Assembly (NCBI GenBank): GCA_963422705.1
Contig: OY730443.1
Location: forward strand, 1,302,001 to 1,366,000
Length of the DNA stretch: 64,000 nucleotides
Source of the DNA: G963422705 sp963422705
GTDB taxonomy: Bacteria; Poribacteria; WGA-4E; WGA-3G
Reading direction: 5' to 3'
In this document: positions 1 through 8,365 of the stretch, in pieces
Layout: every line of letters starts with the position of its first letter
How positions within the stretch are numbered: position 1 is the stretch's first letter
Notes under the pieces: generated by a model
What the model was told of the DNA's origin: nothing
The model's input: the letters and a program-made list of their open reading frames with translations, nothing else
Database searches by the model: none
Made by a program: the position numbers and the translations under genes

Positions 1-525
1 AACGGCGAGCCCCTTGGTTAATAGAACAACGCCGCCCTTACTACCGGAATACGCGGTGCGTAAGGGGCCACCGACTAACCCCATCGTGGAAGAGATATTA
101 ATAATTTTTCCACTTTTCCGTGCTATCATCGGCTTAACGAGCGTCTGTGTTAAAAAGAACAAACCTTTGAGATTTAAATCATAGATTGCATCCCAATCTT
201 CTTCACTAAGTTCAAGGGCCGGTTTAGGGCGATTCGTCCCGGCATTATTGACAAGAACATCAATGCGTCCCCATACGTCAATAGCGGATTGCGCGCCCTG
301 AGCGACATCGTTCATATTGCTAATATCAAAAACGACAGATTCTGCTTCTCCACCGTTTGCTCGAATCTCATCGGCAACTTCTTCCAAGTCAGCGAGTGTT
401 CGACTGTTCAAGATAAGCTTCGCGCCCATCTGTGCTGCGGCGATAGCGATACCGCGCCCGATGCCTTTTCCGGAACCCGTGACAAACATCACCTTATCTT
501 TCAATTCAAATCCGGGAAATGCCAT
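1..525 (-). CDS. SDR family NAD(P)-dependent oxidoreductase, 3' end outside window
   Basis: The first 175 codons of a short-chain dehydrogenase/reductase; the C-terminus lies beyond base 1. The Rossmann dinucleotide-binding motif TGSGKGIG is at residues ~16-23, the structural motif NNAG at ~93-96, and the catalytic Ser-Tyr-Lys set is visible as INISS then YSGSK (~residues 142-164). The start ATG (525-523) is preceded by GGAG about 8 bases upstream. Sequence style resembles gluconate 5-dehydrogenase or 3-oxoacyl-ACP reductase-type SDRs, but substrate cannot be read from the sequence. Cytoplasmic. The next gene on the same strand is folD, whose stop lies 36 bases upstream of this start, so they may be co-transcribed. 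Family certain, substrate unknown. Confidence 0.9.
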   Translation of the reverse strand, partial: MAFPGFELKDKVMFVTGSGKGIGRGIAIAAAQMGAKLILNSRTLADLEEVADEIRANGGEAESVVFDISNMNDVAQGAQSAIDVWGRIDVLVNNAGTNRPKPALELSEEDWDAIYDLNLKGLFFLTQTLVKPMIARKSGKIINISSTMGLVGGPLRTAYSGSKGGVVLLTKGLAV

Positions 526-561
526 TTCTCTTCTCCTTTTACGTTCTAAAGAATTTTTTAA

Positions 562-1413
562 CTATCCGCCTGCGAAATGAAAGTCGTCAGTTGCTAATTT
601 TAATGTATTTTCTAACAACATGGCGCGCGTCATCGGACCGACGCCCCCAGGCACAGGCGTCATAAATCGCGCGATATGCTTTACATCGTCAAATTTGACA
701 TCGCCAACAGCCCGATTTTCAAGGTGGTTCATTCCGACATCAATCACGGTAGCACCGGCTTTCACCATATCCGCAGTGATAAACATAGGTTTCCCAACTG
801 CTGCGATTAGGATATCCGCTTTTTTCGTCTGTGCAGCAAGTTCCTTTGTCTTGGAGTGGCAATATGTGACTGTCGCGTCTCGATTGAGAAGCATCATGCC
901 AACCGATTTCCCCACAAGCGGGCTCCTGCCGACACAAACAGCGTGTTTACCCGCAATTGGCTGATTTGCAGATTCAATGAGCCGGATAATTCCTGAAGGC
1001 GTACACGGCGTAATCCGCTCGCGATTGATGAGTAAGTTTCCTAAATTGATTGGGGTGAGGCCATCAGCATCCTTATCAGGCGAGATTGCATCAATAACTG
1101 CCTGTGCCTCAATTCCATCGGGGAGAGGCAGTTGCACCAACATTCCGTGAATATCCTGCCGTACGTTGAGCGTTTCAATGTGGTGAATAAGTTGCTGCTG
1201 GCTAATATTCGCCGGTAGGCGGTGGACTTCTGAATGGAAATGGACTTTTTCACAATCGCGCTGCTTATGTTTTATATATAGGGTTGATGCAGGATTATCA
1301 CCGACTTGAACGACAGCGAGCCCCGGGGTGAACGTTAATTCTTTGAGTTTCCGCCGAATCTGACGCCGGATACGCTGCGCAAGACGACTGCCATTGAGGA
1401 TTTCTGACGACAA
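562..1413 (-). CDS. folD: Bifunctional methylenetetrahydrofolate dehydrogenase / methenyltetrahydrofolate cyclohydrolase FolD
   Basis: FolD interconverts 5,10-methylene-THF, 5,10-methenyl-THF and 10-formyl-THF in one-carbon metabolism. The 283-residue product (usual length ~285) has the active-site Tyr and Lys in YIKHK (Y46, K50), the KDADGLTP segment near residue 114, the NADP-binding VGRSPLVGKSVG stretch and the C-terminal signature PGGVGPMTRAMLLENT. The start chosen is TTG at 1413-1411, because GGAGGGA (1427-1421) sits 7 bases upstream and the protein then begins just before the usual ILNG motif. An in-frame ATG at 1455 would add 14 residues, lacks a ribosome binding site and matches nothing in the family. 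Confidence in function is high, in the TTG start fairly high. Confidence 0.95.
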   Translation of the reverse strand: MSSEILNGSRLAQRIRRQIRRKLKELTFTPGLAVVQVGDNPASTLYIKHKQRDCEKVHFHSEVHRLPANISQQQLIHHIETLNVRQDIHGMLVQLPLPDGIEAQAVIDAISPDKDADGLTPINLGNLLINRERITPCTPSGIIRLIESANQPIAGKHAVCVGRSPLVGKSVGMMLLNRDATVTYCHSKTKELAAQTKKADILIAAVGKPMFITADMVKAGATVIDVGMNHLENRAVGDVKFDDVKHIARFMTPVPGGVGPMTRAMLLENTLKLATDDFHFAGG

Positions 1414-1667
1414 ATGCCCTTCCCTCCAATTCAAGGGGAATCTAAAGGTGGCCAAGGATACAGTGAATTGTTGTTCAAAATGAAAACGCGCCCATCCTTC
1501 GCAAAATGGAAGGAAATGCGTTTACCGAACCGGAACAAAATTAGCATGCCTAGTTATTTTACAATATATTTCAGGTTTTGTCCATCATTTTTTCTTGATA
1601 CCGTCTCCTATTCTTGTTATCATTCCTACCGTACAAGCATCGCATATTACATCTAATAACAGAGCAG

Positions 1668-3199
1668 TGTGATACTCACAACGCCTTCGGCGTGTGCTTC
1701 TTACCTTCTCTTAGAAGGCTGACTTGATTTGAGTCCCGAAAACGGCGACCACTTATCAAGTCTACATAGGTTCGGATTATATCGGATACCTACGGGGGAT
1801 ACCACCGCCCCAACTACAGGGTTTGTCATAAAACCCTGATACGTTGTCAGAATGTTACTCGCCCCCACAACGTCTCTGTGTCCTTGCCAGTCGCATTGTC
1901 CGCAACGGTAAGTCCTACCACTCGGTTTCTTTCTATGCCCGCAAGACGGACAGGTTTGAGACGTATAGGCTTCGTCCTCTATATCAGTGCTGATACCGAC
2001 GGCTTTGGCTTTGTAGGTAATCATGTTCTGATTTTTAGCGAACGCCCACTGGTGTAACTTCTGATTGGCTTTTTTGCCATATTGTATGGATTGTCTGATG
2101 TGCTTTATGTCTCCAATGACAATCGTTTCTATCTTTCGCGCGCGGCAAGTAGAAACAAAGCGTGACGTCATTTTATGGCGCATATCACGCAACTGCGCGG
2201 TTAACTTCTGTAGGGTTCTATTTTTCACGCGTTTTAGTTTTTTCCAGCGTCTGCTATATCTAACGCAACGCGATAAGGCTTTATTGAGACGCGACTTAAA
2301 TTTGTTTTGATACCTCACAACACTGCGCATTTCGCGTCCATTATAGATGTCGGCATGGATACCGTCAAAAGTAACCATCGGGTGGATTTCGCCCATATCT
2401 ACAGCAACTGCCGAACCGACTTTTGCTGTCGCCTTTTTCGGCGTTGTGGCGTATGTCGCATGAAACGCGTATTGTTTTGTTCTTAGATGATACACGAGTG
2501 AGAGTTCGGCAGGCACGACGTTATGGAACTTTTTATCAATCTTTATCCAAAGCGGGGCTCTCCCTTTGCCCATAGACAGTCGTAGTTTCCCATGCTGATA
2601 GGAAATGCCCGTTGCGCGCCATGTGAACGTGTGAAACTTCCGTGTTTTGTTTGGCAGTTTCGCGTTCGGATTCGATTTTCGGTTAGCAAAGAAAGAGCGT
2701 CGCGCGCCGCAATAATCGTCTATCATTGCCTGAACGCTATGGGCATGGCAAGGATACCTTTTGAATTTGAGATATGCCTTGAGTCCACCGTCTGAAAGCC
2801 AAAAGCCTTTCTGCTCATGCGTTTGGAACGTAAGCGAAACGGTTTTAGAATAGATACGTCCACCAAGCCGATTTATCCCGTCAAGTTGTTCTGTCGGCTT
2901 GGCTGTCGCTAAAATATAGGTTCGGTATTCTTTCTTGGATTTAGACACGCTTTTGCTCCTCAATATATTCTTTGACTAGGGATACACTCCCAACCGAAGA
3001 TATGAATTTTGAGCGTGTCCAAAGACACGGCAAGCGGGATTTGAGGTGTGCAAACGCCTCACGAAGTCTTTTGGAAGTATAACCTTAATATAATATCACA
3101 CATTTTTTAGATAAGCTCAACGCTTTTTTTGACGCCAGCACGAGTTAGCTGGGTTGGACCCAACCCTAAAGGATTGGGATTGTTAAGGGAGTCCCTTCA
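1668..3199 (-). mobile_element. IS200/IS605-type element carrying tnpB only (copy 1, long form)
   Basis: Boundaries come from comparison with the second copy at 24619-25998. The two agree from TGTGATACTCACA at the tnpB 3' side (1668 here) to about 3034, then both carry the palindrome AAGGGAGTCCCTTCA (3185-3199 here). Between 3034 and 3184 this copy has ~150 bases absent from the other, including hairpins GAGGTGT/ACGCCTC (~3042-3060) and GGGTTGG/CCAACCC (~3151-3166). Downstream of tnpB on the minus strand lie hairpins CCTTCT-AAG-AGAAGG, ACGCC-GAA-GGCGT and the terminal TGTGA-GTA-TCACA, as expected for a right end that encodes the omega (reRNA) scaffold; this region overlaps the tnpB 3' end. 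No tnpA is present, so any movement would need a transposase in trans. Exact ends are inferred, not proven. Confidence 0.8.
1701..2948 (-). CDS. tnpB: TnpB family RNA-guided nuclease-like protein (IS200/IS605)
   Basis: An intact 415-residue TnpB/OrfB-type protein. Start is GTG (2948-2946) with GAGGAG 7 bases upstream. RuvC-like residues: Asp184 in AVDMGEIHP; the usual RuvC-II position reads IVIGDIK, with Gly279 where most TnpBs have Glu; Glu326 precedes YTSQTCPSCG; the last Asp is D359 in GHRDVVGASNI. The zinc ribbon cysteines are at 333/336 and 349/352. TnpB groups with a rearranged RuvC-II site are known, and the Glu before YTSQTC fits that arrangement, so loss of activity should not be assumed. 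Proteins of this kind use an RNA from the element's right end to cut matching DNA and help keep the element. A 1-bp-deleted copy lies at 24653-25899. Confidence 0.93.
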   Translation of the reverse strand: MSKSKKEYRTYILATAKPTEQLDGINRLGGRIYSKTVSLTFQTHEQKGFWLSDGGLKAYLKFKRYPCHAHSVQAMIDDYCGARRSFFANRKSNPNAKLPNKTRKFHTFTWRATGISYQHGKLRLSMGKGRAPLWIKIDKKFHNVVPAELSLVYHLRTKQYAFHATYATTPKKATAKVGSAVAVDMGEIHPMVTFDGIHADIYNGREMRSVVRYQNKFKSRLNKALSRCVRYSRRWKKLKRVKNRTLQKLTAQLRDMRHKMTSRFVSTCRARKIETIVIGDIKHIRQSIQYGKKANQKLHQWAFAKNQNMITYKAKAVGISTDIEDEAYTSQTCPSCGHRKKPSGRTYRCGQCDWQGHRDVVGASNILTTYQGFMTNPVVGAVVSPVGIRYNPNLCRLDKWSPFSGLKSSQPSKRR

Positions 3200-3334
3200 A
3201 TAAACGCCGTCATGCTGCAGCAATAGAACAACCACTGCATACCGAAATCCATGATGGCCTCAATAGACAGGATTGCTCGGGCAATGTAAAGACAGTAAGG
3301 CTTGTACGGTACCGATGTTCAAAGGAGAATAAAA

Positions 3335-4507
3335 ATGATTCAAGTGGGTGTAGGACATTCTCAAAGTCTATCCACTGCAGAGGCAGCGGAACGCGCAACG
3401 ATGATGGCGATGGGGAATGCCGGTATTGCGAAAGCGGACCTGGCCATCGTGTTCGCAACTATTAATTACCAGGCAGAATATGAGCAGCTATTCAAATCGG
3501 TTCAGGTAAACGCCAGTTGTGAAGAGCTGGTGGGGTGTACCGGAATGAGTGTCCTAAGTTCAGCAGGTGAATTTGAAGGTGAACCGGCACTTACGGTGAT
3601 GGTTATCCGGAGTGATAAGCTGTCGTCGATTTCGTTTAGTGCTCAAGGCACAGAATCCGAAATCGGTACGGCAATACAGACGCGTGTTCATCCTGAAATA
3701 CGCGACAATTCGTTGTTGATAGTTTTACCTGATATTCGTGCCGTGAATCCGATAGAATTAGTAAAACATATCGGCATTGATGGCGAGAAACTTCCTATCG
3801 TCGGTGCAGCCGTCTCCGGGGATGCCACCGGGGCGCAGATGTACCACTGGACAGGCAGTGAAGTCAGAGAGGGCGGCACAGCCGGGATTATGCTAACGGG
3901 AGCTTTCCGTACAGAGATTGGTGTTGCGCAAGGCTGTCAACCGGTTGGCAAAACGCACGAAATTACGAAATCGCAAGGGCGCATTATTTTTGAATTAGAT
4001 GGTACTCCCGCCTTGGAACATTTCAAAGAGACGTTGCATCTGCTGACGCAAGCGGATATTCGCCAATCGGGCGGTATGGTTTTCGTCGGGATTGCGATGG
4101 ACACAAATAATCCGGAACCTACCCGCGGAGACTTCCTAATTCGCAATCTGGTGGGGATAAATGAGGAACACGCGGCCCTCGCGCTATCTGAAGCGGTTAC
4201 GGATGGACAACGGGTACAATTCCACCTCAGGAATTCCCGGGCAGCGAAAGCTGAAATTCGCGCGATTGTTGAAAAATTATCAGAAAAAACGCAGGAACAT
4301 CCTCCGGCTTTTGGGCTCTATTTTAACTGCTTAGGGCGTGGCAAAGGGCTCTATGGCGAATCAAACCACGATATCGCAGTGATTGAAGAGAAGTTTCCTG
4401 GACTGCCGATTATCGGGTTTTTCGGGAACTCAGAATTCGCCCCGATTGGTGCCCACAACTTCGTGCATACGTATACAGGTGTGATTGTGTTGTGCTCAGA
4501 TGCTTAA
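3335..4507 (+). CDS. FIST domain-containing protein
   Basis: A 390-residue protein with an N-terminal FIST_N region (opening IQVGVGHSQSL, with GCTGMSVLSSAGEF near residue 70) and a C-terminal FIST_C region (LYFNCLGRGKGLYG and GLPIIGFFGNSEFAPIG near the end). FIST modules are thought to sense small ligands, possibly amino acids, and often sit beside signalling proteins; no output domain is fused here. The start is ATG 3335 with AAAGGAG 8 bases upstream; an in-frame ATG at 3302 has no ribosome binding site. No signal peptide. The gene runs toward the minus-strand TPR gene and the two overlap tail to tail by 4 bases. Family assignment firm, ligand unknown. Confidence 0.88.
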   Translation: MIQVGVGHSQSLSTAEAAERATMMAMGNAGIAKADLAIVFATINYQAEYEQLFKSVQVNASCEELVGCTGMSVLSSAGEFEGEPALTVMVIRSDKLSSISFSAQGTESEIGTAIQTRVHPEIRDNSLLIVLPDIRAVNPIELVKHIGIDGEKLPIVGAAVSGDATGAQMYHWTGSEVREGGTAGIMLTGAFRTEIGVAQGCQPVGKTHEITKSQGRIIFELDGTPALEHFKETLHLLTQADIRQSGGMVFVGIAMDTNNPEPTRGDFLIRNLVGINEEHAALALSEAVTDGQRVQFHLRNSRAAKAEIRAIVEKLSEKTQEHPPAFGLYFNCLGRGKGLYGESNHDIAVIEEKFPGLPIIGFFGNSEFAPIGAHNFVHTYTGVIVLCSDA

Positions 4508-6612
4508 TTGCCTGTAGCATTGAGACGTTTCTGCTGTGCTTGTAGAAAATGCCGGACGGCATTCGCGTTACTCCCTTGCAAACCGAGCATGCCGGCTTCA
4601 TCTATGAGAATTCCCATTTGCACCGCACCTTTATCAGCTGTATCTGTAAGTAGAACTTCCGCGTTTTTATATCTCTCTATGGCCCTCGCAGTTTCTTCCA
4701 ATTCTTGGTTTATGACAGCGAGGTATACGTAAGCAGCAGCAAGCCTAGGAGAGTGAGGACGTAGCCGAATAAACTCCTCAAAAGCGAAACTCGCTTCAGT
4801 ATAACGTCTGTCTTCATAATGGACGCGCCCGATACGAAATTGTGCCCTATCCGCGAAACTATCCTGATATCCCGCAGCTAGGTACCGGGCACGCTCAGGG
4901 TAGCCAATCGTCGTCTGATATGCCTGCAGTGCATCTTTGTAGCGGTGCAGTTTTCTGTAGAGCTCGCCCAACTGGAAGTTTGCCATCATTGCCTGCGATG
5001 CATTCGGATGCTGTTCAATTATCTTTTTATATGCACCAAGTGCCTTATTAGGATTAGAGAGTCGTTCAGCATAAACAATCCCGGTGCGATAGAGCGCTTC
5101 TGCAGCATAAACAGATACGGGAGAAATTTCTGGTTCTCGTGTTCCTACGGTTATGTTCTCAACAAACTCTACCACTTTCTGATACGCCTGAATTGCGTTT
5201 GAATAGTCGGTTAACTGCCGTTCATAGATAGTTCCTATTTGCAACAGCGCCCTCGCCTTCTCAGTAGGGGTTAAGGCCCCCGCTTGAATCTTAGCCGATA
5301 GGTTTTGTATCGCTGCTTGTTCAGCTATTGAACGAAGCTGTGCAGCAGCCTGCTTGGCTTGTTCTGTGCGTGGCGCAGTAGAGATAAGGTTCCGGGCGAT
5401 AATTAATGCTTCAGCAAAATTTTTGTGCGAGACTGCCCATTGCAGCCGTTCAAATTCCACCTGAGAGAGTTCTCGTTCCAGTTTCTCAATCTTTGCGTAA
5501 ATGAGAGCCTTCACCCCGGAAAGACTCTTATCATACATTGAAATCTGTCCTAAGTATCCCGGTTCCAGATGAGGGAGATAGACATGAAGGAAAGTTTTAA
5601 AAGCTTCCACAGCCTTCGGGTAGTTTCCATTTCTCTCCTGACAGATACCCGTCCAATAGAGAACGGCGGGCATATTCCAGAAATTAGGATATTTCTGCTT
5701 AATCTCTTCAAAAACGGTAATCGCCTTTTGGATACTATCATTGAGGCGTGTTGTGTCAATTTGTTCGCGCTGTAAAACAGAATCTGCACTCAATGTTGTA
5801 CGGTAGACGGTTGCCATTTGAAAGAGGGCTTCAGCGGCGAAATTGCTGGCTGGATAGGTATCAACAACTTTCTGGTAGGCATCAATCGCCGCAGTCAATT
5901 GGTTGAGGACGGTATGCCTTAAATGTGCAATTCGCCATTGTGCCTCCGGCGCGACAGGGGCATTTGGATGTGCTTCTAGCAGGGCTTTGTAAGCAATGAT
6001 TGCTTCCTCAGGCCGATTGAGCTGGGTTTGATTGCGGTACAGTTCAGCAATCTGAAACTGGGCAATGGCCGCAATTGGGGTGCCTTTATATTTTCGAACG
6101 TGCGCCTGCTGCACTTCTAGCGCTGTCAAAGCAGTTCGAATATCCCGAATTTTCTGTAAGCCGGTCTTATGCACAAAATGGGTAGATGGCGCTAATTCAA
6201 CCAGGGTATGGTAAGTTTGGATAGCTTCCGCGTACTTGCCCATTCGGCAATAGACATCACCTTTCTTAATAGAGGCGAGGAAAAGTTCCGCACTTGGAAG
6301 CCCTTTTTTCTCAAGTTTTCGGATTTTGTCGTAAGCGTCCACGGCTTTAGTATACTGCTGCAGATAGGTATAATGGATTTCCCCAATCTGGTAGTAGCAC
6401 CAACTTTGCAGTTCAACCTTTTTAGCGGATTGGGCAAATTCTTCCAGTTTATCGATTGCTTCCGCATAGCGGGCACTTCGAATTAAACCGTTCACCTCCT
6501 CAAATTGTGCGTAGCTGCTCGTGCATAGCGTGATGCTGAGGAGAATTATCAGTACTCGCCGCATCACACGTTTCATCTCATACGGCATTCCGATGCTTAA
6601 TATCCTTTGCAT
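4504..6612 (-). CDS. Exported tetratricopeptide-repeat protein
   Basis: A 702-residue protein with a hydrophobic signal sequence (RRVLIILLSITLCTSSYA-Q around residues 18-36) followed by TPR repeats over nearly its whole length, e.g. AIDAYQKVVDTYPASNFAAEAL and repeated A-x-Y-x-K-I/V-x-x-x-x-P units; the repeats between residues ~60 and ~690 leave room for no catalytic domain. It resembles the tol-pal system / gliding-type TPR scaffolds that organise envelope complexes, but no specific family is recognised. It is the third gene of an apparent operon after an ECF sigma factor and its anti-sigma factor (gap to the latter 53 bases), suggesting a role in the envelope response they control. In-frame ATGs at 6588, 6576 and 6564 are alternative starts; none has a clear Shine-Dalgarno. 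Confidence 0.85.
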   Translation of the reverse strand: MQRILSIGMPYEMKRVMRRVLIILLSITLCTSSYAQFEEVNGLIRSARYAEAIDKLEEFAQSAKKVELQSWCYYQIGEIHYTYLQQYTKAVDAYDKIRKLEKKGLPSAELFLASIKKGDVYCRMGKYAEAIQTYHTLVELAPSTHFVHKTGLQKIRDIRTALTALEVQQAHVRKYKGTPIAAIAQFQIAELYRNQTQLNRPEEAIIAYKALLEAHPNAPVAPEAQWRIAHLRHTVLNQLTAAIDAYQKVVDTYPASNFAAEALFQMATVYRTTLSADSVLQREQIDTTRLNDSIQKAITVFEEIKQKYPNFWNMPAVLYWTGICQERNGNYPKAVEAFKTFLHVYLPHLEPGYLGQISMYDKSLSGVKALIYAKIEKLERELSQVEFERLQWAVSHKNFAEALIIARNLISTAPRTEQAKQAAAQLRSIAEQAAIQNLSAKIQAGALTPTEKARALLQIGTIYERQLTDYSNAIQAYQKVVEFVENITVGTREPEISPVSVYAAEALYRTGIVYAERLSNPNKALGAYKKIIEQHPNASQAMMANFQLGELYRKLHRYKDALQAYQTTIGYPERARYLAAGYQDSFADRAQFRIGRVHYEDRRYTEASFAFEEFIRLRPHSPRLAAAYVYLAVINQELEETARAIERYKNAEVLLTDTADKGAVQMGILIDEAGMLGLQGSNANAVRHFLQAQQKRLNATGN

Positions 6613-6665
6613 GTCCGGTTTCTACCCTTCTCATTAGATTTTGCTGGTATTGTGCCAATTTTTGC

Positions 6666-7289
6666 CTACTTGAGACGCTGAAGATGTGTATTCGCAACTT
6701 CTACCCAATTCGTTCCATGCGCCTGCTCCTTCATTCGCTGGAACCGACTTGCTGTTTCCCAGGTATCATTCCGGAGGTGATGCGTAATCAAGGCATCCTC
6801 TAGCCGCCGTTGAATATTTTGTTGTCTATATTGTTCAATTCTATCATCGGCGGATTGAACTACATTTAAAGGCAACGCCGGTTTTAACCGAAACGGCCCG
6901 TTCAGGAAGACAGTGATTGCGATTAGGACAACAACGACAGAACCGGCGACGGCCATGCGCTGCCAACGGGTTACCGAGCCCAGGAATTGTTCAAGTAATA
7001 TCTGTTTGAAGTTCCGGAGACGCACCCCTAGGGTTTGCGGGTATCCCGAAGATGTCTCAGCAAGACGTTTGTAGACGTTCATTTCAATATCTCGCAGAGG
7101 AAAAACCGGTAGATTGACTTCTCCTTGCGCTTCGTCCGTCATCTGAAGCACAGCTTTGACAACCTGAACCTCCTCCCTGCAATGAGCACAATATTTCAGA
7201 TGCTGTTCAAAAGCATTAAACTGCGGTTCAGATAAAAGTTTACAAACGTAATCAATAGCCTGCCCTTCAAAATTTTGACAATTTTGCAT
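6666..7289 (-). CDS. Zinc-finger anti-sigma factor, membrane-anchored
   Basis: A 207-residue protein with the ZAS (zinc-binding anti-sigma) motif H-x3-C-x2-C as HLKYCAHC at residues ~30-37, preceded by a helix carrying further cysteines. One transmembrane segment (MAVAGSVVVVLIAITVFLNG, ~residues 112-131) splits it into a cytoplasmic sigma-binding N-terminus and an extracytoplasmic C-terminus of ~75 residues with no recognisable sensor fold. It follows the ECF sigma gene on the same strand (gap 125 bases), the usual pairing: the anti-sigma factor sequesters the sigma factor at the membrane until a signal releases it. Start ATG 7289 with AGGAGG-type sequence ~8 bases upstream. Confidence 0.88.
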   Translation of the reverse strand: MQNCQNFEGQAIDYVCKLLSEPQFNAFEQHLKYCAHCREEVQVVKAVLQMTDEAQGEVNLPVFPLRDIEMNVYKRLAETSSGYPQTLGVRLRNFKQILLEQFLGSVTRWQRMAVAGSVVVVLIAITVFLNGPFRLKPALPLNVVQSADDRIEQYRQQNIQRRLEDALITHHLRNDTWETASRFQRMKEQAHGTNWVEVANTHLQRLK

Positions 7290-7414
7290 GAAGCGTCCTC
7301 CTTTTTCGTCTAGTGGTTAGATTCGGTATACAAACCAAAGTGGAATGCAGCACAACGTTCCACTGTCACGGATATTCCTGAGCGTAACCGGCCAGCGATT
7401 TTTTCGCTTATACA

Positions 7415-7996
7415 TTAAATTTCATGATTTTCCCACAACGGACGTAGGATAGTTTGCAACCGTTTTACCGCGCGGTGCAAATGAATCTTTACCGTCCCTT
7501 CAGCGATACCGAGCATTTTTGACGCCTCTTTCATTGAAAACCCTTCATATCGGCATAGCAGGAAAACGGCTTTCTGCTTCGGAGATAACTGAGCAACGGC
7601 CTCCCGGATAATCCTACCGCGTTCTTTCTCCTCCAAGAGTGCCGCAGGATTACTAGCAATATCTGTAGCAACGAGCCGCATTTCAGGAATATCTTCATCT
7701 TCTAATAAATAGACGGGGTTTCGCGCGCTAGCACGATGGTAATCGATAGCAAGATTAGACGCAATTTTATAAAGCCATGTTGAAAATTTCGCTTTCGGCT
7801 GCCAATTATTGAGCGCACGATATACTTTGACAAAAACTTCAACGGTAATATCCTCGGCATCCTCATAATTCCTGACAGAACGCAACAGATACGAGAAAAT
7901 TTTGGATTTGTACCGCTTCATCAATTCATCAAAGGCGTTTTGGTGGCCGGCTTGAAACTGATAGACTAACTTTTCATCGTCAATCAATTTATCCAT
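7415..7996 (-). CDS. RNA polymerase ECF-type sigma factor
   Basis: 193 residues. Region 2 is seen in AFDELMKRYKSKIFSYLLR through DAEDITVEVFVKVYRAL and FSTWLYKIASNLAIDYHR (residues ~20-90); region 4 in LSPKQKAVFLLCRYEGFSMKEAS with the helix-turn-helix IAEGTVKIHLHRAVKRL (~residues 135-180). Regions 1.1 and 3 are absent, as in ECF (RpoE-like) factors. It should direct RNA polymerase to a small stress or envelope regulon. It heads a minus-strand set sigma, anti-sigma (6666-7289), TPR protein (4504-6612). An 8-bp inverted repeat (8067-8103) lies in the 370-base gap shared with the divergent DUF3500 gene; a classical GAAC-type ECF promoter was not clearly visible. Confidence 0.93.
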   Translation of the reverse strand: MDKLIDDEKLVYQFQAGHQNAFDELMKRYKSKIFSYLLRSVRNYEDAEDITVEVFVKVYRALNNWQPKAKFSTWLYKIASNLAIDYHRASARNPVYLLEDEDIPEMRLVATDIASNPAALLEEKERGRIIREAVAQLSPKQKAVFLLCRYEGFSMKEASKMLGIAEGTVKIHLHRAVKRLQTILRPLWENHEI

Positions 7997-8066
7997 AATT
8001 TTCTACAATTTCCGTTTGTATAGCGCTCGTGCTTGTAGGGCACACCGGAGCGGAGATGCTGATATG

Positions 8067-8103
8067 GTGAATCCATAATCGCCCGGGGTACCTGAGGATT
8101 CAC
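8067..8103. promoter_or_regulatory. Inverted repeat between divergent ECF sigma and DUF3500 genes
   Basis: GTGAATCC (8067-8074) and GGATTCAC (8096-8103) form a perfect 8-bp inverted repeat with a 21-base GC-rich spacer, in the 369-base region between the start of the sigma gene and the DUF3500 start. It could be a binding site for a dimeric regulator or a transcript hairpin. The rest of the gap shows no coding sequence. Confidence 0.3.
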
Positions 8104-8365
8104 GAAATAAGCGTTTACACCAAGGAACCTCGAAACAACCAAAAACGCTGCGGAAGGGATATCTATCTATTGCCTACATATTCAGAAAACCACTGAAGTC
8201 ATTCTAAATATGTTTTTAAACGGAAGTTGCCAAGATAAGTTTACAAGTTTCACGCTAAATTATCAAAGATTTTGTGTACTGCTCTCATTCCACAATTTTT
8301 AATCTTGATTTTCAGATGAAGTTGGTTTAGGATAGAACGTAACATTTAAAGTGGAGGCATGTCAG

